DNA of 64,000 nt. Source: a virus. Where the stretch lies: the IMG/VR virus record IMGVR_UViG_3300047509_000221, positions 1 to 64,000 of that record. One strand, written 5' to 3'. This document shows positions 6,862 through 14,409 of the stretch, one piece after another. Position 1 is the stretch's first letter; each line of letters starts with the position of its first letter. The notes under the pieces were generated by a model. The model was not told where the DNA came from and made no database searches. It saw nothing but the letters and a program-made list of their open reading frames with translations. The translations under genes were made by a program, and so were the position numbers.

Positions 6862-7410
6862 CTAGGCTGCCTGCTGGTCTGGCACCTGCAGGACCTCGTC
6901 CGCAGGCGCGAGACGGATGAAACACCGCTCCTGGTCCCACTGGAGGTCGCCGCGCGTTCCGCCCGCACGGAGGAACTCGGCAACTGTCATGCCGTCCACG
7001 TACAAGGCGAAGCGGTCATGGGCAGCGGTGCCCGGTCTCTTCGGGTTCCGGTCCGCGAGGACCCTGATGAGTCTCGTGTCAGTCGTTGCCTCTCGCGCGC
7101 TCACGGGGGCAGCTATCGCTCTCGGCGTCAGCAGCTGTCTCTCACGCTCGACCTCGGTCGCGGTGCGACGGTCGATCGGCTTCATGATGAGGTGCTCGGT
7201 GGCGGAGACGGCGGCGACGGTGTGCTGGTGTGCCAGGCTCATGACTATCTCGGCCTGAGAGATGTGCTCTGAGATGCAGTATCCGAGGAACTCCTCGGGG
7301 TCAGTGATCTCCGGAATGGTGTTTCTGGCTGTCCGCAGTCCTGCGAGACAGCAAGAAAGCTGCTCAGCGTTGAGGGTGCAGAATGCCTCGTGGTAGCGCG
7401 GATGAATCAT
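6862..7410 (-). CDS. Protein carrying the NPKR/GMT C-terminal module (182 aa)
   Basis: ATGs at 7425 and 7410 are both possible; the latter has GGGGA upstream. The N-terminal half has AFCTLNAEQLSCCLAGLR and a helix with HISQAEIVMSLAHQH. The last 65 residues form a module with NPKRPGTAAHDRFALYVDGM, TVAEFL, GGTRGDLQWD and CFIRLA. The same module ends the proteins at 45326-46021 and 54676-55110. Its function is unknown; its reuse in three contexts suggests a binding domain. This is the first gene of the leftward block and lies just downstream of a strong promoter. Confidence 0.75.
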   Translation of the reverse strand: MIHPRYHEAFCTLNAEQLSCCLAGLRTARNTIPEITDPEEFLGYCISEHISQAEIVMSLAHQHTVAAVSATEHLIMKPIDRRTATEVERERQLLTPRAIAAPVSAREATTDTRLIRVLADRNPKRPGTAAHDRFALYVDGMTVAEFLRAGGTRGDLQWDQERCFIRLAPADEVLQVPDQQAA

Positions 7411-7472
7411 CGGCGGTGTCCCCATCTAGTGCGTGGTCCCATCGGCGGACGGGTGTGGCCCCACGTGACACC

Positions 7473-7500
7473 ACTATACGCGCACGGCGGCCTGTGTAAA
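7473..7500 (-). promoter_or_regulatory. Leftward promoter TTTACA-16-TATAGT
   Basis: The minus strand shows TTTACA, a 16-base spacer and TATAGT, the closest match to a consensus -10 in this arm. It lies about 50-65 bases before the first leftward gene and probably drives the whole 1-7.4 kb block. Confidence 0.7.
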
Positions 7501-7636
7501 GGGGCTATTAACGGGCTGGGGCTTTACTGCAGGGACGGGTCAGGTGTATGCCTACCCCGACTCAGTGTCGAGCCAGTCTCCGCTGAATGCAGCCGGGGTG
7601 CGTCTCCTCGGCGGGTCTCGCGCCCCGGCTGCTATT

Positions 7637-7665
7637 GGTGCTATTGAGCGCTATTACTTTTTTCA
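7637..7665 (+). repeat. Switch element copy A
   Basis: Plus-strand copy: GGTGCTATTGA, then GCGC, then TATTACTTTTTTCA. An extra CTATTGG half-unit nine bases upstream makes three CTATT units spaced 9-10 bases, close to one helical turn. Nearly identical to copy G at 39981-40014. Confidence 0.7.
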
Positions 7666-7759
7666 CGCTGTTTCAATAGGGTCTCCACCGAGGGGTGGAC
7701 AATCTGTGCTATGGGTTTTTCCTACGCGCGGGCGCGGGTAGCAGCAGAAATTTGCTGGC

Positions 7760-7791
7760 AAATCCTGGAAAAAGTAATAAAGTAATAGCAC
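7760..7791 (-). repeat. Switch element copy B (inverted)
   Basis: Read on the minus strand this is GTGCTATTAC, TTTATTACTTTTTCC, AGGATT. Its ends match copy G (GTGCTATT at one side, CAGGATT at the other) across about 32 bases, in the opposite orientation to copy A. Confidence 0.7.
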
Positions 7792-7824
7792 GGCGGTGTT
7801 TGCTGTGTGATAACAGTGACTTAC

Positions 7825-7845
7825 TGCTATTGAAGTCTCTGTGGA
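7825..7845 (+). repeat. Switch element, partial copy C
   Basis: Only the first half is preserved: TGCTATTGAAG followed by unrelated sequence. The eleven bases are identical to the start of copy G. Confidence 0.4.
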
Positions 7846-7860
7846 AAACCAATAACCGGG

Positions 7861-7888
7861 GCCGGAAAGTAATATCGTCAATATCGGG
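7861..7888 (-). repeat. Switch element copy D (inverted)
   Basis: The minus strand reads CCCGATATTGACG then ATATTACTTTCCGGC, keeping both half-units (ATATTGA and TATTACTTT) at the same spacing as copies A and G but with a diverged flank. Confidence 0.55.
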
Positions 7889-7933
7889 GATTAATCAACC
7901 TTTACAGTCGCATGTGGGGATGGTGCCTTTGCC

Positions 7934-7963
7934 TTTACCATGGTCCTCTGGGCGCGCTATGAG
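7934..7963 (+). promoter_or_regulatory. Candidate rightward promoter TTTACC-18-TATGAG
   Basis: A TTTACC hexamer with an 18-base spacer precedes TATGAG, about 115 bases before the first rightward gene. The match is weaker than the leftward promoters; the real late promoter could instead be one of the nearby repeated elements. Confidence 0.35.
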
Positions 7964-8080
7964 GGCATCCTGGCCTGGTCGCTGGAAAACGATTGGGTCG
8001 GTAAGGGTCATCCGGTTGTCTGCTCGGGGGGCGAGTGACAGGGTTGACGCCTCACCAGACGTCGGGGAGGGGTCTGGGAC

Positions 8081-8506
8081 ATGGACGAGGGCGCGCAGCG
8101 CGGGAAGCCCGGCCGACCGGCTGGCATACCGAACCGAGACAAGGCAGAGCTGCGCGCCCTGATTCAGGAGCGCGTCCACGAGTTCACGGAGCTCCGAGCG
8201 CGGCAGGAGGAGTCCGAGGGCGTCCCCCCGGACCAGCGTCAGCAGATCATCGAGGACTATGACCCGGTCGTGGCCATGGCGATCCTCGCCGTCGACAGAC
8301 GAACCCGGCAGGACACCGCGATCAAGTGCCACTCGGAGGTGGCCCAGTACGTGCGGCCCAAGCTCAAGAGTGTCGAGTTCACCGCAGACCCGGACGCCAT
8401 CGAGACGCTCGAGGAGCGCCGACGACTGAGCGAGAGACTGGTCGGTCTTCTGGAGGCAGCCGCCACTGCCAAGAAGCCACCGAGGCAGGTGCCCAGTGGC
8501 TCATGA
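8081..8506 (+). CDS. First gene of packaging block; possible small terminase-like protein (141 aa)
   Basis: The protein starts MDEGAQRGKPGRPAGIPNRD. This Lys/Gly/Arg/Pro-rich entry (GRPxGxPNR) often precedes a helical DNA-binding region in phage terminase-associated proteins. It continues with helices (KAELRALIQERVHEFTELR) and a segment YDPVVAMAILAVDR ... EVAQYVRPKLKSVEF that I know from phage proteins encoded near terminases. GGGGAGGGG lies about 12 bases before the ATG. A small terminase role is an inference from position and basic N-terminus; no small terminase is otherwise evident. Confidence 0.6.
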   Translation: MDEGAQRGKPGRPAGIPNRDKAELRALIQERVHEFTELRARQEESEGVPPDQRQQIIEDYDPVVAMAILAVDRRTRQDTAIKCHSEVAQYVRPKLKSVEFTADPDAIETLEERRRLSERLVGLLEAAATAKKPPRQVPSGS

Positions 8507-8744
8507 CAGACTCCGCCGCTGCGTGCTCGAGCGCCAGACGCGCGCCGAGCACCTGATTCGTCTCGCGATGGTCGAGGTGGAGAAGATCGGTGCCCACCCC
8601 GATCTCACCAGTGTCGTCCTGACGCTGCAGACTGCGCAGCAGGAGATGGGTGACTTCGTGGACGACATGATCCAGGATCGCGCCGGAGTGATGCTGGCGC
8701 CGCTGTTCGTCCAGGAGATCGAGCGCGTCGGGAGGCGGCCGTGA
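8496..8744 (+). CDS. Hypothetical helical protein (82 aa)
   Basis: The GTG start overlaps the preceding gene by 11 bases. The product is almost entirely helical: basic first (RLRRCVLERQTRAEHLIRL), then acidic (QTAQQEMGDFVDDMIQDR). No family is recognised. Its place between the putative small terminase and the micro-gene row suggests a packaging-associated or regulatory role, without direct support. Confidence 0.65.
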   Translation: MAHDRLRRCVLERQTRAEHLIRLAMVEVEKIGAHPDLTSVVLTLQTAQQEMGDFVDDMIQDRAGVMLAPLFVQEIERVGRRP

Positions 8745-8875
8745 GCGTGGTGCTGATCGTGTGCGGAATTCTGTGGGCCAATCCTGACCACGGCACGGTG
8801 GTGAGGGTCTGCTATGCGCAGAGCCTGCTGCATCACAGGCGAGTTCGTGGTATGAGTGCGGTGGACATCGCGTGA
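8741..8875 (+). CDS. Micro-protein with hydrophobic N-terminus (44 aa)
   Basis: The GTG overlaps the upstream stop as GTGA. The product VSVVLIVCGILWANPDHGTV has one short hydrophobic segment and then a basic tail (SLLHHRRVRG). It may be a small membrane or exported peptide. Evidence is limited to frame, coupling and composition. Confidence 0.45.
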   Translation: MSVVLIVCGILWANPDHGTVVRVCYAQSLLHHRRVRGMSAVDIA

Positions 8876-8884
8876 GTCGTGGAC

Positions 8885-9046
8885 ATGCTAGACCACTTCG
8901 CCGAGCTCTTGTCCCAGCACAGCGTGAGCCGAGGAGACCCAGGCGGGGATGTCAGGAGGACGGCGGCGCGGCTCGGACAAACCGAGGCGTGGGGACGAAT
9001 GATGCTCCGCCGTTTGACGGTGGCGATGGGAGATCAGGCGAGATGA
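8885..9046 (+). CDS. Micro-protein, possible helix-turn-helix (53 aa)
   Basis: The frame reads MLDHFAELLSQHSVSRGDPG, then VRRTAARLGQTEAWGRMMLR and RLTVAMGDQAR. The stretch ARLGQTEAWGRMMLRRL resembles the second helix, turn and recognition helix of small phage DNA-binding proteins. The stop overlaps the next ATG (ATGA). The alternative frame across this stretch is Arg/Pro-rich and looks like shadow. Confidence 0.5.
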   Translation: MLDHFAELLSQHSVSRGDPGGDVRRTAARLGQTEAWGRMMLRRLTVAMGDQAR

Positions 9047-9231
9047 ACAAGCTGATGCGAGAGCAGGACGACGATGGCATCGGCAGATGTCGCCAGAGAT
9101 TTGAGAATGGTGACCTCAAGGGTCGCGTCGAGGCATTGGGTCGTGGCATTCGGAAGGCCGTTCCCGTGGGGAATGCCGATCGTGACTCGCAGATGGACGA
9201 CGTCATGCGTCGTCTCGGGGAGATCGAGTGA
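9043..9231 (+). CDS. Hypothetical micro-protein (62 aa)
   Basis: It starts at the ATG overlapping the preceding TGA and ends where the next ATG begins (TGATG). The product is charged and helical (MNKLMREQDDDGIGRCRQRF, ending DDVMRRLGEIE). No family is recognised. Confidence 0.55.
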   Translation: MNKLMREQDDDGIGRCRQRFENGDLKGRVEALGRGIRKAVPVGNADRDSQMDDVMRRLGEIE

Positions 9232-9371
9232 TGATGAGCATTCTGGCGGCTGTTGCCCACTATCTGCTGATTCTTGCGATCATTCTCGGCGGCCTCGTTG
9301 CCGCGCTGATCGTGGTCCTGATCATTATCGCGGTGGTCATTCTGACGAGCTCGGAGAACCCATTCCAGTGA
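9231..9371 (+). CDS. Small single-pass membrane protein (46 aa)
   Basis: The product is a hydrophobic stretch of about 30 residues (HYLLILAIILGGLVAALIVV and on to IIIAVVIL) with very short ends. It lies directly before a second membrane gene that it overlaps as GTGA. Two adjacent tiny membrane proteins can form a holin/antiholin pair, but they are 25 kb from the lysozyme, so that is only a possibility. Confidence 0.6.
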   Translation: MMSILAAVAHYLLILAIILGGLVAALIVVLIIIAVVILTSSENPFQ

Positions 9372-9568
9372 TCCACTACCTGCGCGAGACATGGGACCTG
9401 CACGCCGGGGCGATGGTCGCCTTCGCGCTGATCGCGATCATCATGCTGTGGCTCGGCGTCTTCTCCTGGGTGTGGTGGGTCCCCGTGATCGCCGTGGGCG
9501 GTGCCACACTGTTTGTGCTCGGTCTTCTCTGGGTCCTCGCGCTGTTCGGAGTTTCACTGCCGTGGTGA
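9368..9568 (+). CDS. Small membrane protein, two segments (66 aa)
   Basis: Two hydrophobic helices are visible: MVAFALIAIIMLWLGVFSW and VIAVGGATLFVLGLLWVLAL, with a short N-terminal head (VIHYLRETWDLHAG). The GTG start overlaps the preceding stop. Trp-rich boundaries fit a bilayer protein. Function unknown. Confidence 0.6.
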   Translation: MIHYLRETWDLHAGAMVAFALIAIIMLWLGVFSWVWWVPVIAVGGATLFVLGLLWVLALFGVSLPW

Positions 9569-9771
9569 GCGTGGCCAGACAGATTGTCGACGACGTCGTC
9601 GAGCAGGTCAGGGAGGTTGGCGTGACAGAGGTCGCCCGGCGCTCTGGCTACGACCGTGGGCAGATCTACAGGCTCTTCAACACCAGGAGGGCAAGCCTGG
9701 AGATGATCTGCGACATCGCCGAGGCGGTCGGCATGAGGCTCCACGTGGGCGTGGTGAGGAGAGATGGCTGA
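9565..9771 (+). CDS. Small helix-turn-helix protein, XRE/HigA-like (68 aa)
   Basis: The sequence TEVARRSGYDRGQIYRLFN has the pattern of a helix-turn-helix (VARRSG, then DRGQIYRLF as recognition helix). It is followed by ASLEMICDIAEAVGMRL, the fourth and fifth helices of XRE-type domains such as HigA antitoxins. No partner toxin is adjacent, so a regulatory role within the phage is more likely. It sits directly before the cupin and terminase genes. Confidence 0.7.
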   Translation: MSVARQIVDDVVEQVREVGVTEVARRSGYDRGQIYRLFNTRRASLEMICDIAEAVGMRLHVGVVRRDG

Positions 9772-10295
9772 TGCTCGCCCGCGCCCTCATCATGTGGATG
9801 GTGCGCCGCACTGACTGGTGTCGCAGGCACGACATGACTCAGTGGCTGGACGGTGTCCGGAACACCGGCAGCATGCACAACAGGACAGAGAACGAGCGCG
9901 TGGGCCTGCGGAAGCGAGTGGCCATTCGTCGTCTGCCGTTTCTCCAGGACGAGATTCAGCGTGGCGACGACACCATCCACCGGGCGCTGCCATGGTGGGC
10001 ACCCCTCAACATCATCCTTCACCAGTGGGCGCAGCACGACGACATCCTGATGCACGACCATCCGAGGCGAACGGCCACGATCGTGCTGCGCGGCGAGATC
10101 ATCGAGAGAACTCCGTGGGGTGAGCGTCGTCTACGCGCCGGCAGCGTCGTTGTTCGTGGCCACAGGTACATCCACGGCTTCCGCGTGGAGCGCGAGCACA
10201 GCTGCCGGACCTGGACGCTGTTCATCGTGGGACGCCGTCGCCACCTGCAGAACACCTACCACGTTCTCCGCAGGACGGGGACGCCGCAGCGATGA
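9771..10295 (+). CDS. Cupin-fold protein (174 aa) next to large terminase
   Basis: ATG shares TGATG with the preceding stop. The core reads LMHDHPRRTATIVLRGEIIE, then RRLRAGSVVVRGHRYIHGFR and RTWTLFIVGRRR. An HDH pair, a GxIxE strand, the RAGSVVVRG turn and a final IHGF are the two conserved cupin motifs with likely metal-binding histidines. The N-terminal 60 residues are basic. Related cupins occur in many phage genomes without known substrates. Confidence 0.65.
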   Translation: MLARALIMWMVRRTDWCRRHDMTQWLDGVRNTGSMHNRTENERVGLRKRVAIRRLPFLQDEIQRGDDTIHRALPWWAPLNIILHQWAQHDDILMHDHPRRTATIVLRGEIIERTPWGERRLRAGSVVVRGHRYIHGFRVEREHSCRTWTLFIVGRRRHLQNTYHVLRRTGTPQR

Positions 10296-11953
10296 GCATC
10301 GTCCACTCCGCAGGCGTCATTCAGACGCTGCAGCTCCAGAGTGAGATCGCGCAGCTTCCGCTCCAGCAGCAGCAGGCCATGGTCCACAGGATGGAGTGGC
10401 TGGAGGACGGCCGCAAGGACCAGATGTCGCCGCCCGAGGAGGACGAGTCGTGGTTCCTCTGGCTGATGATGGCCGGGCGCGGTGCCGGCAAGACACGAGC
10501 CGGGGCCGAGGATGCGTGGTGGTACGGGTACGAGAACCCAGGATGCCGATACGCCATCGTGGCCCCCACCAGCGACGACTGCCGCAAGACTTGCTTCGAG
10601 GGCGAGAGCGGACTGCTGGCGCGCTGCCCCCCGCACCTCGTCGCCAACTGGAACCGAGGCGAGAAGGTCCTGACCCTGACGAACGGCACCATCTACCAGG
10701 GATACAGCGCCGAGGAGCCTGACCGCCTGCGCGGACCGCAGCACCATAGGGCATGGTGCGACGAGCTCGCCGCGTGGCGCTACCTGGACGAGACGCTGGA
10801 CATGCTGCTCATGGGTCTTCGTCTGGGCCAGATGCCGCGCATCGTGGCGACCACGACGCCGCGACCCATCAAGCGTCTCAAGGAGATACTCGCCGACGAG
10901 ACGACGTGGCTGGACACTGTCTCGACGTACGAGAACATCGCCAACCTGCCGAAGATCTTCGTGGAGAAGATCCTCAAGCGGTACGAGGGCACGCGACTGG
11001 GTCGCCAGGAGCTCTACGCCAAGATACTCGACGACAATCCCGGCGCTCTCTGGCAGCGGACCGAGCTCGACGAGCACAGGATCACGCTGCCGTACAGGCG
11101 GCAGACCGTCACGCTGGAGAATGGTCGGACCGTCCATCTGGAGCGCATCGTGGTGGGTGTCGACCCTGCCAGCGGCGGACTGGGCGAGGACGACAAGAAC
11201 AAGAGCCCGACGCGAGAGAGCGACGGGGACGAGGTCGGCATCGTCGTCGTGGGGCTGGGCGATGACGGGCGGGCCTACGTCCTGGCGGACTGCACCGTCG
11301 CCGGGGTGTCGCCGGGCGAGTGGGGCGTGGCCGTGGTGCGAGCGTACGACGACTGGGCCGCTGATCGCGTGATCTACGAGGCCAACCAGGGCGGCGAGAT
11401 GGTGCGCCACACGGTCGTGACCTCTGCCAAGGCGATGCGCGACAGGGGAGAGCGTCGCAGTGACTTCGTGCCAACCGAGGCCGTGTGGGCCAGCCGGGGC
11501 AAGGTGACGCGGGCCGAGCCGGTCTCTGCCCTGTACGAGCAGGGACGAGTCAGCCACGTCGGCTGCCACGCCGGGCTCGAGGACCAGATGTGCGAGTTCA
11601 CCTCTGGCTTCGACCGCAGGCGCATGGGCTACAGCCCCGATCGCGTCGACGCCCTCGTCTGGGCCGTGACCCACCTCAAGCTCAACGACGACGCAGGCAT
11701 GAATGTCCAGGACTTCTACCGCCAGGAGCACAGCAGGCACCAGGAGGCCATGGCCAGGCGCGGAGAGACGGCGACGCCGGACGAGCTCATCACGCTCCTT
11801 CCGCCGCCCGGCTCGACCAGCAACACTGTCTTCGGCATCATGGGCAACATGTACAGCCAGCAGCCAGACGGCACCTTCCTCGTCCACCTCGCGGACGTTG
11901 AGCCATTAACCAGGGCAGGCTACACCCACCCAGTCACCGAGGAGGCGAATTAG
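10292..11953 (+). CDS. terL: Terminase large subunit (DNA packaging ATPase-nuclease)
   Basis: The 553-residue protein has a Walker A motif AGRGAGKT at about residues 61-68, a Walker B-type WCDELAAW near 155-162 and a coupling motif IVATTTPRP near 184-192. A C-terminal RNase H-like nuclease follows, with VVGVDPASGG (Asp291), a middle acid near DRVIYEAN and the final SPDRVDALVWA. Length and motif order match phage/GTA-type large terminases. It drives DNA into the prohead through the portal encoded next and cuts the concatemer. Coupled to the cupin gene by ATGA and to the portal by TAGTG. Confidence 0.97.
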   Translation: MSIVHSAGVIQTLQLQSEIAQLPLQQQQAMVHRMEWLEDGRKDQMSPPEEDESWFLWLMMAGRGAGKTRAGAEDAWWYGYENPGCRYAIVAPTSDDCRKTCFEGESGLLARCPPHLVANWNRGEKVLTLTNGTIYQGYSAEEPDRLRGPQHHRAWCDELAAWRYLDETLDMLLMGLRLGQMPRIVATTTPRPIKRLKEILADETTWLDTVSTYENIANLPKIFVEKILKRYEGTRLGRQELYAKILDDNPGALWQRTELDEHRITLPYRRQTVTLENGRTVHLERIVVGVDPASGGLGEDDKNKSPTRESDGDEVGIVVVGLGDDGRAYVLADCTVAGVSPGEWGVAVVRAYDDWAADRVIYEANQGGEMVRHTVVTSAKAMRDRGERRSDFVPTEAVWASRGKVTRAEPVSALYEQGRVSHVGCHAGLEDQMCEFTSGFDRRRMGYSPDRVDALVWAVTHLKLNDDAGMNVQDFYRQEHSRHQEAMARRGETATPDELITLLPPPGSTSNTVFGIMGNMYSQQPDGTFLVHLADVEPLTRAGYTHPVTEEAN

Positions 11954-14370
11954 TGGGTCTGTTCCAGCGAGTCTCCGCAGCCGTCCGCGAACGTATTGGA
12001 GCACGTCCCGAGAACCAGGGTGCGCGACAGGTGCCGCTGGAGACACCGACTCAGGCACCTCCGCCTCCCGGCGCTGACACGCACGGCTGGTTCGGTGCCG
12101 GCGATCCGCCGTCGCCCGGTGCTCCGGCAGATGTCGCGGGCCGACGTCTCGACTACGTCCCCGGCGTCAACATGCTCCAGCAGCCTCGGCAGTACGAGGC
12201 AATTGGGTTCAATGAGCTGCGGGCACTGGCCGATGGGTACGACATCATGCGGCTCATCATTGAGACGCGCAAGGACCAGATCTGTCGCCTGACGTGGACC
12301 ATTGGTCCGATCAACGACGACAAGGAGATGACCGCCGAGCAGCAGGCCAGGGCGGAGAAGTACACGCAGCTGTTTCGCCGCCCAGATCGCAAGGAGTTCT
12401 GGGGCGACTGGATCAGGAACATTCTCGAGGACCTGATCGTCATCGACGCTCCCGCCATCCACGTGCGGCGCACGCTGGGCGGAGACGTCTACTCCCTCGA
12501 CCAGATCGACGGGGCCACGATCAAGCGCGTCATCGACGACACCGGACGCTCGCCCGAGCCGCCGTTCGCGGCCTACCAGCAGATCCTCAAGGGCCTGCCG
12601 GCAGTGAACTACAGCACCCTCGACCTCATCTACCGCCCGCGCAACATGCGGGTGCACAAGCTGTACGGGTACTCGCCGGTCGAGCAGGTCATAATGACCG
12701 TGAACATTGCGCTGCGCCGTCAGATGTGGCAGCTGGCCTACTTCACGGACGGCAACCTGCCGGACAGCCTCATCGGTGTTCCGAGCACCTGGACGCCCGA
12801 CCAGATCAAGCAGTTCCAGGACTGGTTCGACAGTCTCCTGCAGGGCAACCTCCAGGGTCGTCGCTCCGCCAAGTTCGTTCCCGGGGAGGTGGCCAAGAGC
12901 TACGTCCCCACCAAGGAGGCCGAGATGTTCGGCGCTGCCGAGGAGTGGATGGCTCGCGTCGTCTGCTTCTGCTTCGGCATCTCGCACCAGCCGTTCGTGA
13001 AGGAGGTCAACCGGGCGACGGCCCACGCAGCCATGGACCAGGCCAAGGAAGACGGCATGGCCCCGATCATGAACTGGATCAAGGGGCTGCACGACTCCAT
13101 CCTGATTGACTACTTCGGCGAGACAGAGCTGGAGTTCAACTGGAACGACGACAAGGAGATGGACCCCAAGGTCCAGGCCGACATCCACAAGGAGCAGGTC
13201 GGCATCATCAAGACAATCAACGAGATACGCGACGATCTCGGACTGGAGCCGGACCCGAGCCCAATGGCCAGTGTTCTCGGCATGTTCGGCGTCGACGGCA
13301 CGTTCACTCCTCTCGACCCAGACATCGCGATCGAGATGAAGCAGAAGATGGTCACGGCATTCACCGGAATGGGTCTCGGGCCCACCGGCCAGGCACTTCC
13401 TGCTCCCCCGCCCACACCGGGTGCGGAGAACGACAACAACTCCGCCCAGAGTGGCGGCTCGGCGGCGGGGGGAGAGGGCGGCGGGTCCAGCAAGGAGCCG
13501 TCGTCCGCCCCGGCACCCAAGAAGATGGCCAAGGCGCTGCCGCTGACCTCGCCGCTGAGACCGAAGGCTGTCCGGCTGCGCAAGTCCATGCAGCACAAGG
13601 TCGCCGCTGTCCTGAAGACTGTCGGTGAGCAGGTCGCCCAGCACGTGCGGGTCGAGCTCGCTCGGCAGGGCATTGCGAAGGCCGATGACGGCGACAGCGC
13701 AATCCTGGACGCTGTCCTGTCGGGCATTAGCCTCGAGGGACTGGAGGCGCTGATTGACGCCACCTTCGGCGATCTTGAGCAGATGGGCAAGACCACCGGC
13801 AGCGAGGTCCTGGCACAGGTCGGCGTGGACGACCAGAGGGCGCTCGTGGACAGAGTGAGTCAGCGCGCGGTCGACTACGCCCGCGAGCGTTCGGCAGAGC
13901 TGGTCGGCAAGCGCGTCCTGGAGGATGGCACGATCATCGACAATCCGGACGCCAAGTGGGCCATCACCGACACCACTCGCGGGATGATTCGCGACACCAT
14001 TGCCGGCGCACTGGCAGACAACCTCGGGTCCGACGCCATCGTCGACGCGCTCGAGAACAGCTACGCCTTCTCGCCCGAGCGCGCGGAGATGGTGGGTCGC
14101 ACCGAGATCGCCGCAGCCAACTCCGACGCCAACATGACCGCTCTCCAGGAGGCCTCCGACGCGGGCGTAAACCTCCAGAAGGCGTGGATCACGGGTCCCG
14201 ACCCGTGCGAGGACTGCGTCGCCAACGAGGCAGACGGCAACATCGACATAGACGACTCATTCTCCAGCGGTGACGACACCGCCCCGGCGCACCCCAACTG
14301 CGAGTGTGCCGTGGTGGGCATTGTCGTGAATGACGACACCGGCGAGGAGGAGGACGACAGCGAGGAGTGA
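11953..14370 (+). CDS. Portal protein fused to a MuF-like minor head domain
   Basis: At 805 residues this is well above the usual 450-550 of a portal. Residues about 1-480 have portal features (DIMRLIIETRKDQI, VEQVIMTVNIALRR, a tunnel-lining helix region and FCFGISHQPFVKE). After a Gly/Ser/Pro-rich linker the C-terminus from about 640 looks like phage Mu protein F: FSPERAEMVGRTEIAAAN, then GPDPCEDCVANE and AHPNCECAVVGI, the latter with the usual Cys-x2-Cys and HPxCxC pattern. The fused protein should form the dodecameric vertex and carry its minor head protein in cis. It ends in an acidic tail. Confidence 0.9.
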   Translation: MGLFQRVSAAVRERIGARPENQGARQVPLETPTQAPPPPGADTHGWFGAGDPPSPGAPADVAGRRLDYVPGVNMLQQPRQYEAIGFNELRALADGYDIMRLIIETRKDQICRLTWTIGPINDDKEMTAEQQARAEKYTQLFRRPDRKEFWGDWIRNILEDLIVIDAPAIHVRRTLGGDVYSLDQIDGATIKRVIDDTGRSPEPPFAAYQQILKGLPAVNYSTLDLIYRPRNMRVHKLYGYSPVEQVIMTVNIALRRQMWQLAYFTDGNLPDSLIGVPSTWTPDQIKQFQDWFDSLLQGNLQGRRSAKFVPGEVAKSYVPTKEAEMFGAAEEWMARVVCFCFGISHQPFVKEVNRATAHAAMDQAKEDGMAPIMNWIKGLHDSILIDYFGETELEFNWNDDKEMDPKVQADIHKEQVGIIKTINEIRDDLGLEPDPSPMASVLGMFGVDGTFTPLDPDIAIEMKQKMVTAFTGMGLGPTGQALPAPPPTPGAENDNNSAQSGGSAAGGEGGGSSKEPSSAPAPKKMAKALPLTSPLRPKAVRLRKSMQHKVAAVLKTVGEQVAQHVRVELARQGIAKADDGDSAILDAVLSGISLEGLEALIDATFGDLEQMGKTTGSEVLAQVGVDDQRALVDRVSQRAVDYARERSAELVGKRVLEDGTIIDNPDAKWAITDTTRGMIRDTIAGALADNLGSDAIVDALENSYAFSPERAEMVGRTEIAAANSDANMTALQEASDAGVNLQKAWITGPDPCEDCVANEADGNIDIDDSFSSGDDTAPAHPNCECAVVGIVVNDDTGEEEDDSEE

Positions 14371-14409
14371 CCCTTCTCGTTAACCGACCCAGGGGTATGA
14401 GCTGAGCCC

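Larger units (their letters stand above)
7501..8080. other. Divergent non-coding switch region with repeats
   Basis: About 580 bases separate the leftward block from the rightward structural block. No convincing gene is present. The stretch 7620-7900 is AT-rich against a GC-rich background. It holds four copies (one partial) of the GCTATTGA/TATTACTTTTTTC element in both orientations, and a CTTTACAGTCGCA word that recurs inverted at 39.9 kb. It could be a control region, an origin, or both. Confidence 0.6.

Noticed and set aside
7663-7881. Leftward 72-codon frame across the repeats
   Set aside because: No ribosome site, covers the repeated elements, and its composition follows the AT-rich repeats.
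7501-8080. CtrA sites (TTAA, seven bases, TTAA) in the switch regions
   Set aside because: Single TTAA words occur (for example near 7508 and 7891) but I found no pair at the right spacing here or at 39.8-40.1 kb. A full-genome scan was not possible.
10256-11887. Long open frame (over 540 codons) antisense to the large terminase
   Set aside because: Composition (Val/Leu/Arg/His-rich, no motif) and exact overlap with the terminase mark it as a GC-rich shadow frame. Similar antisense frames opposite the portal, protease, tape measure, helicase and primase genes were dropped for the same reason.
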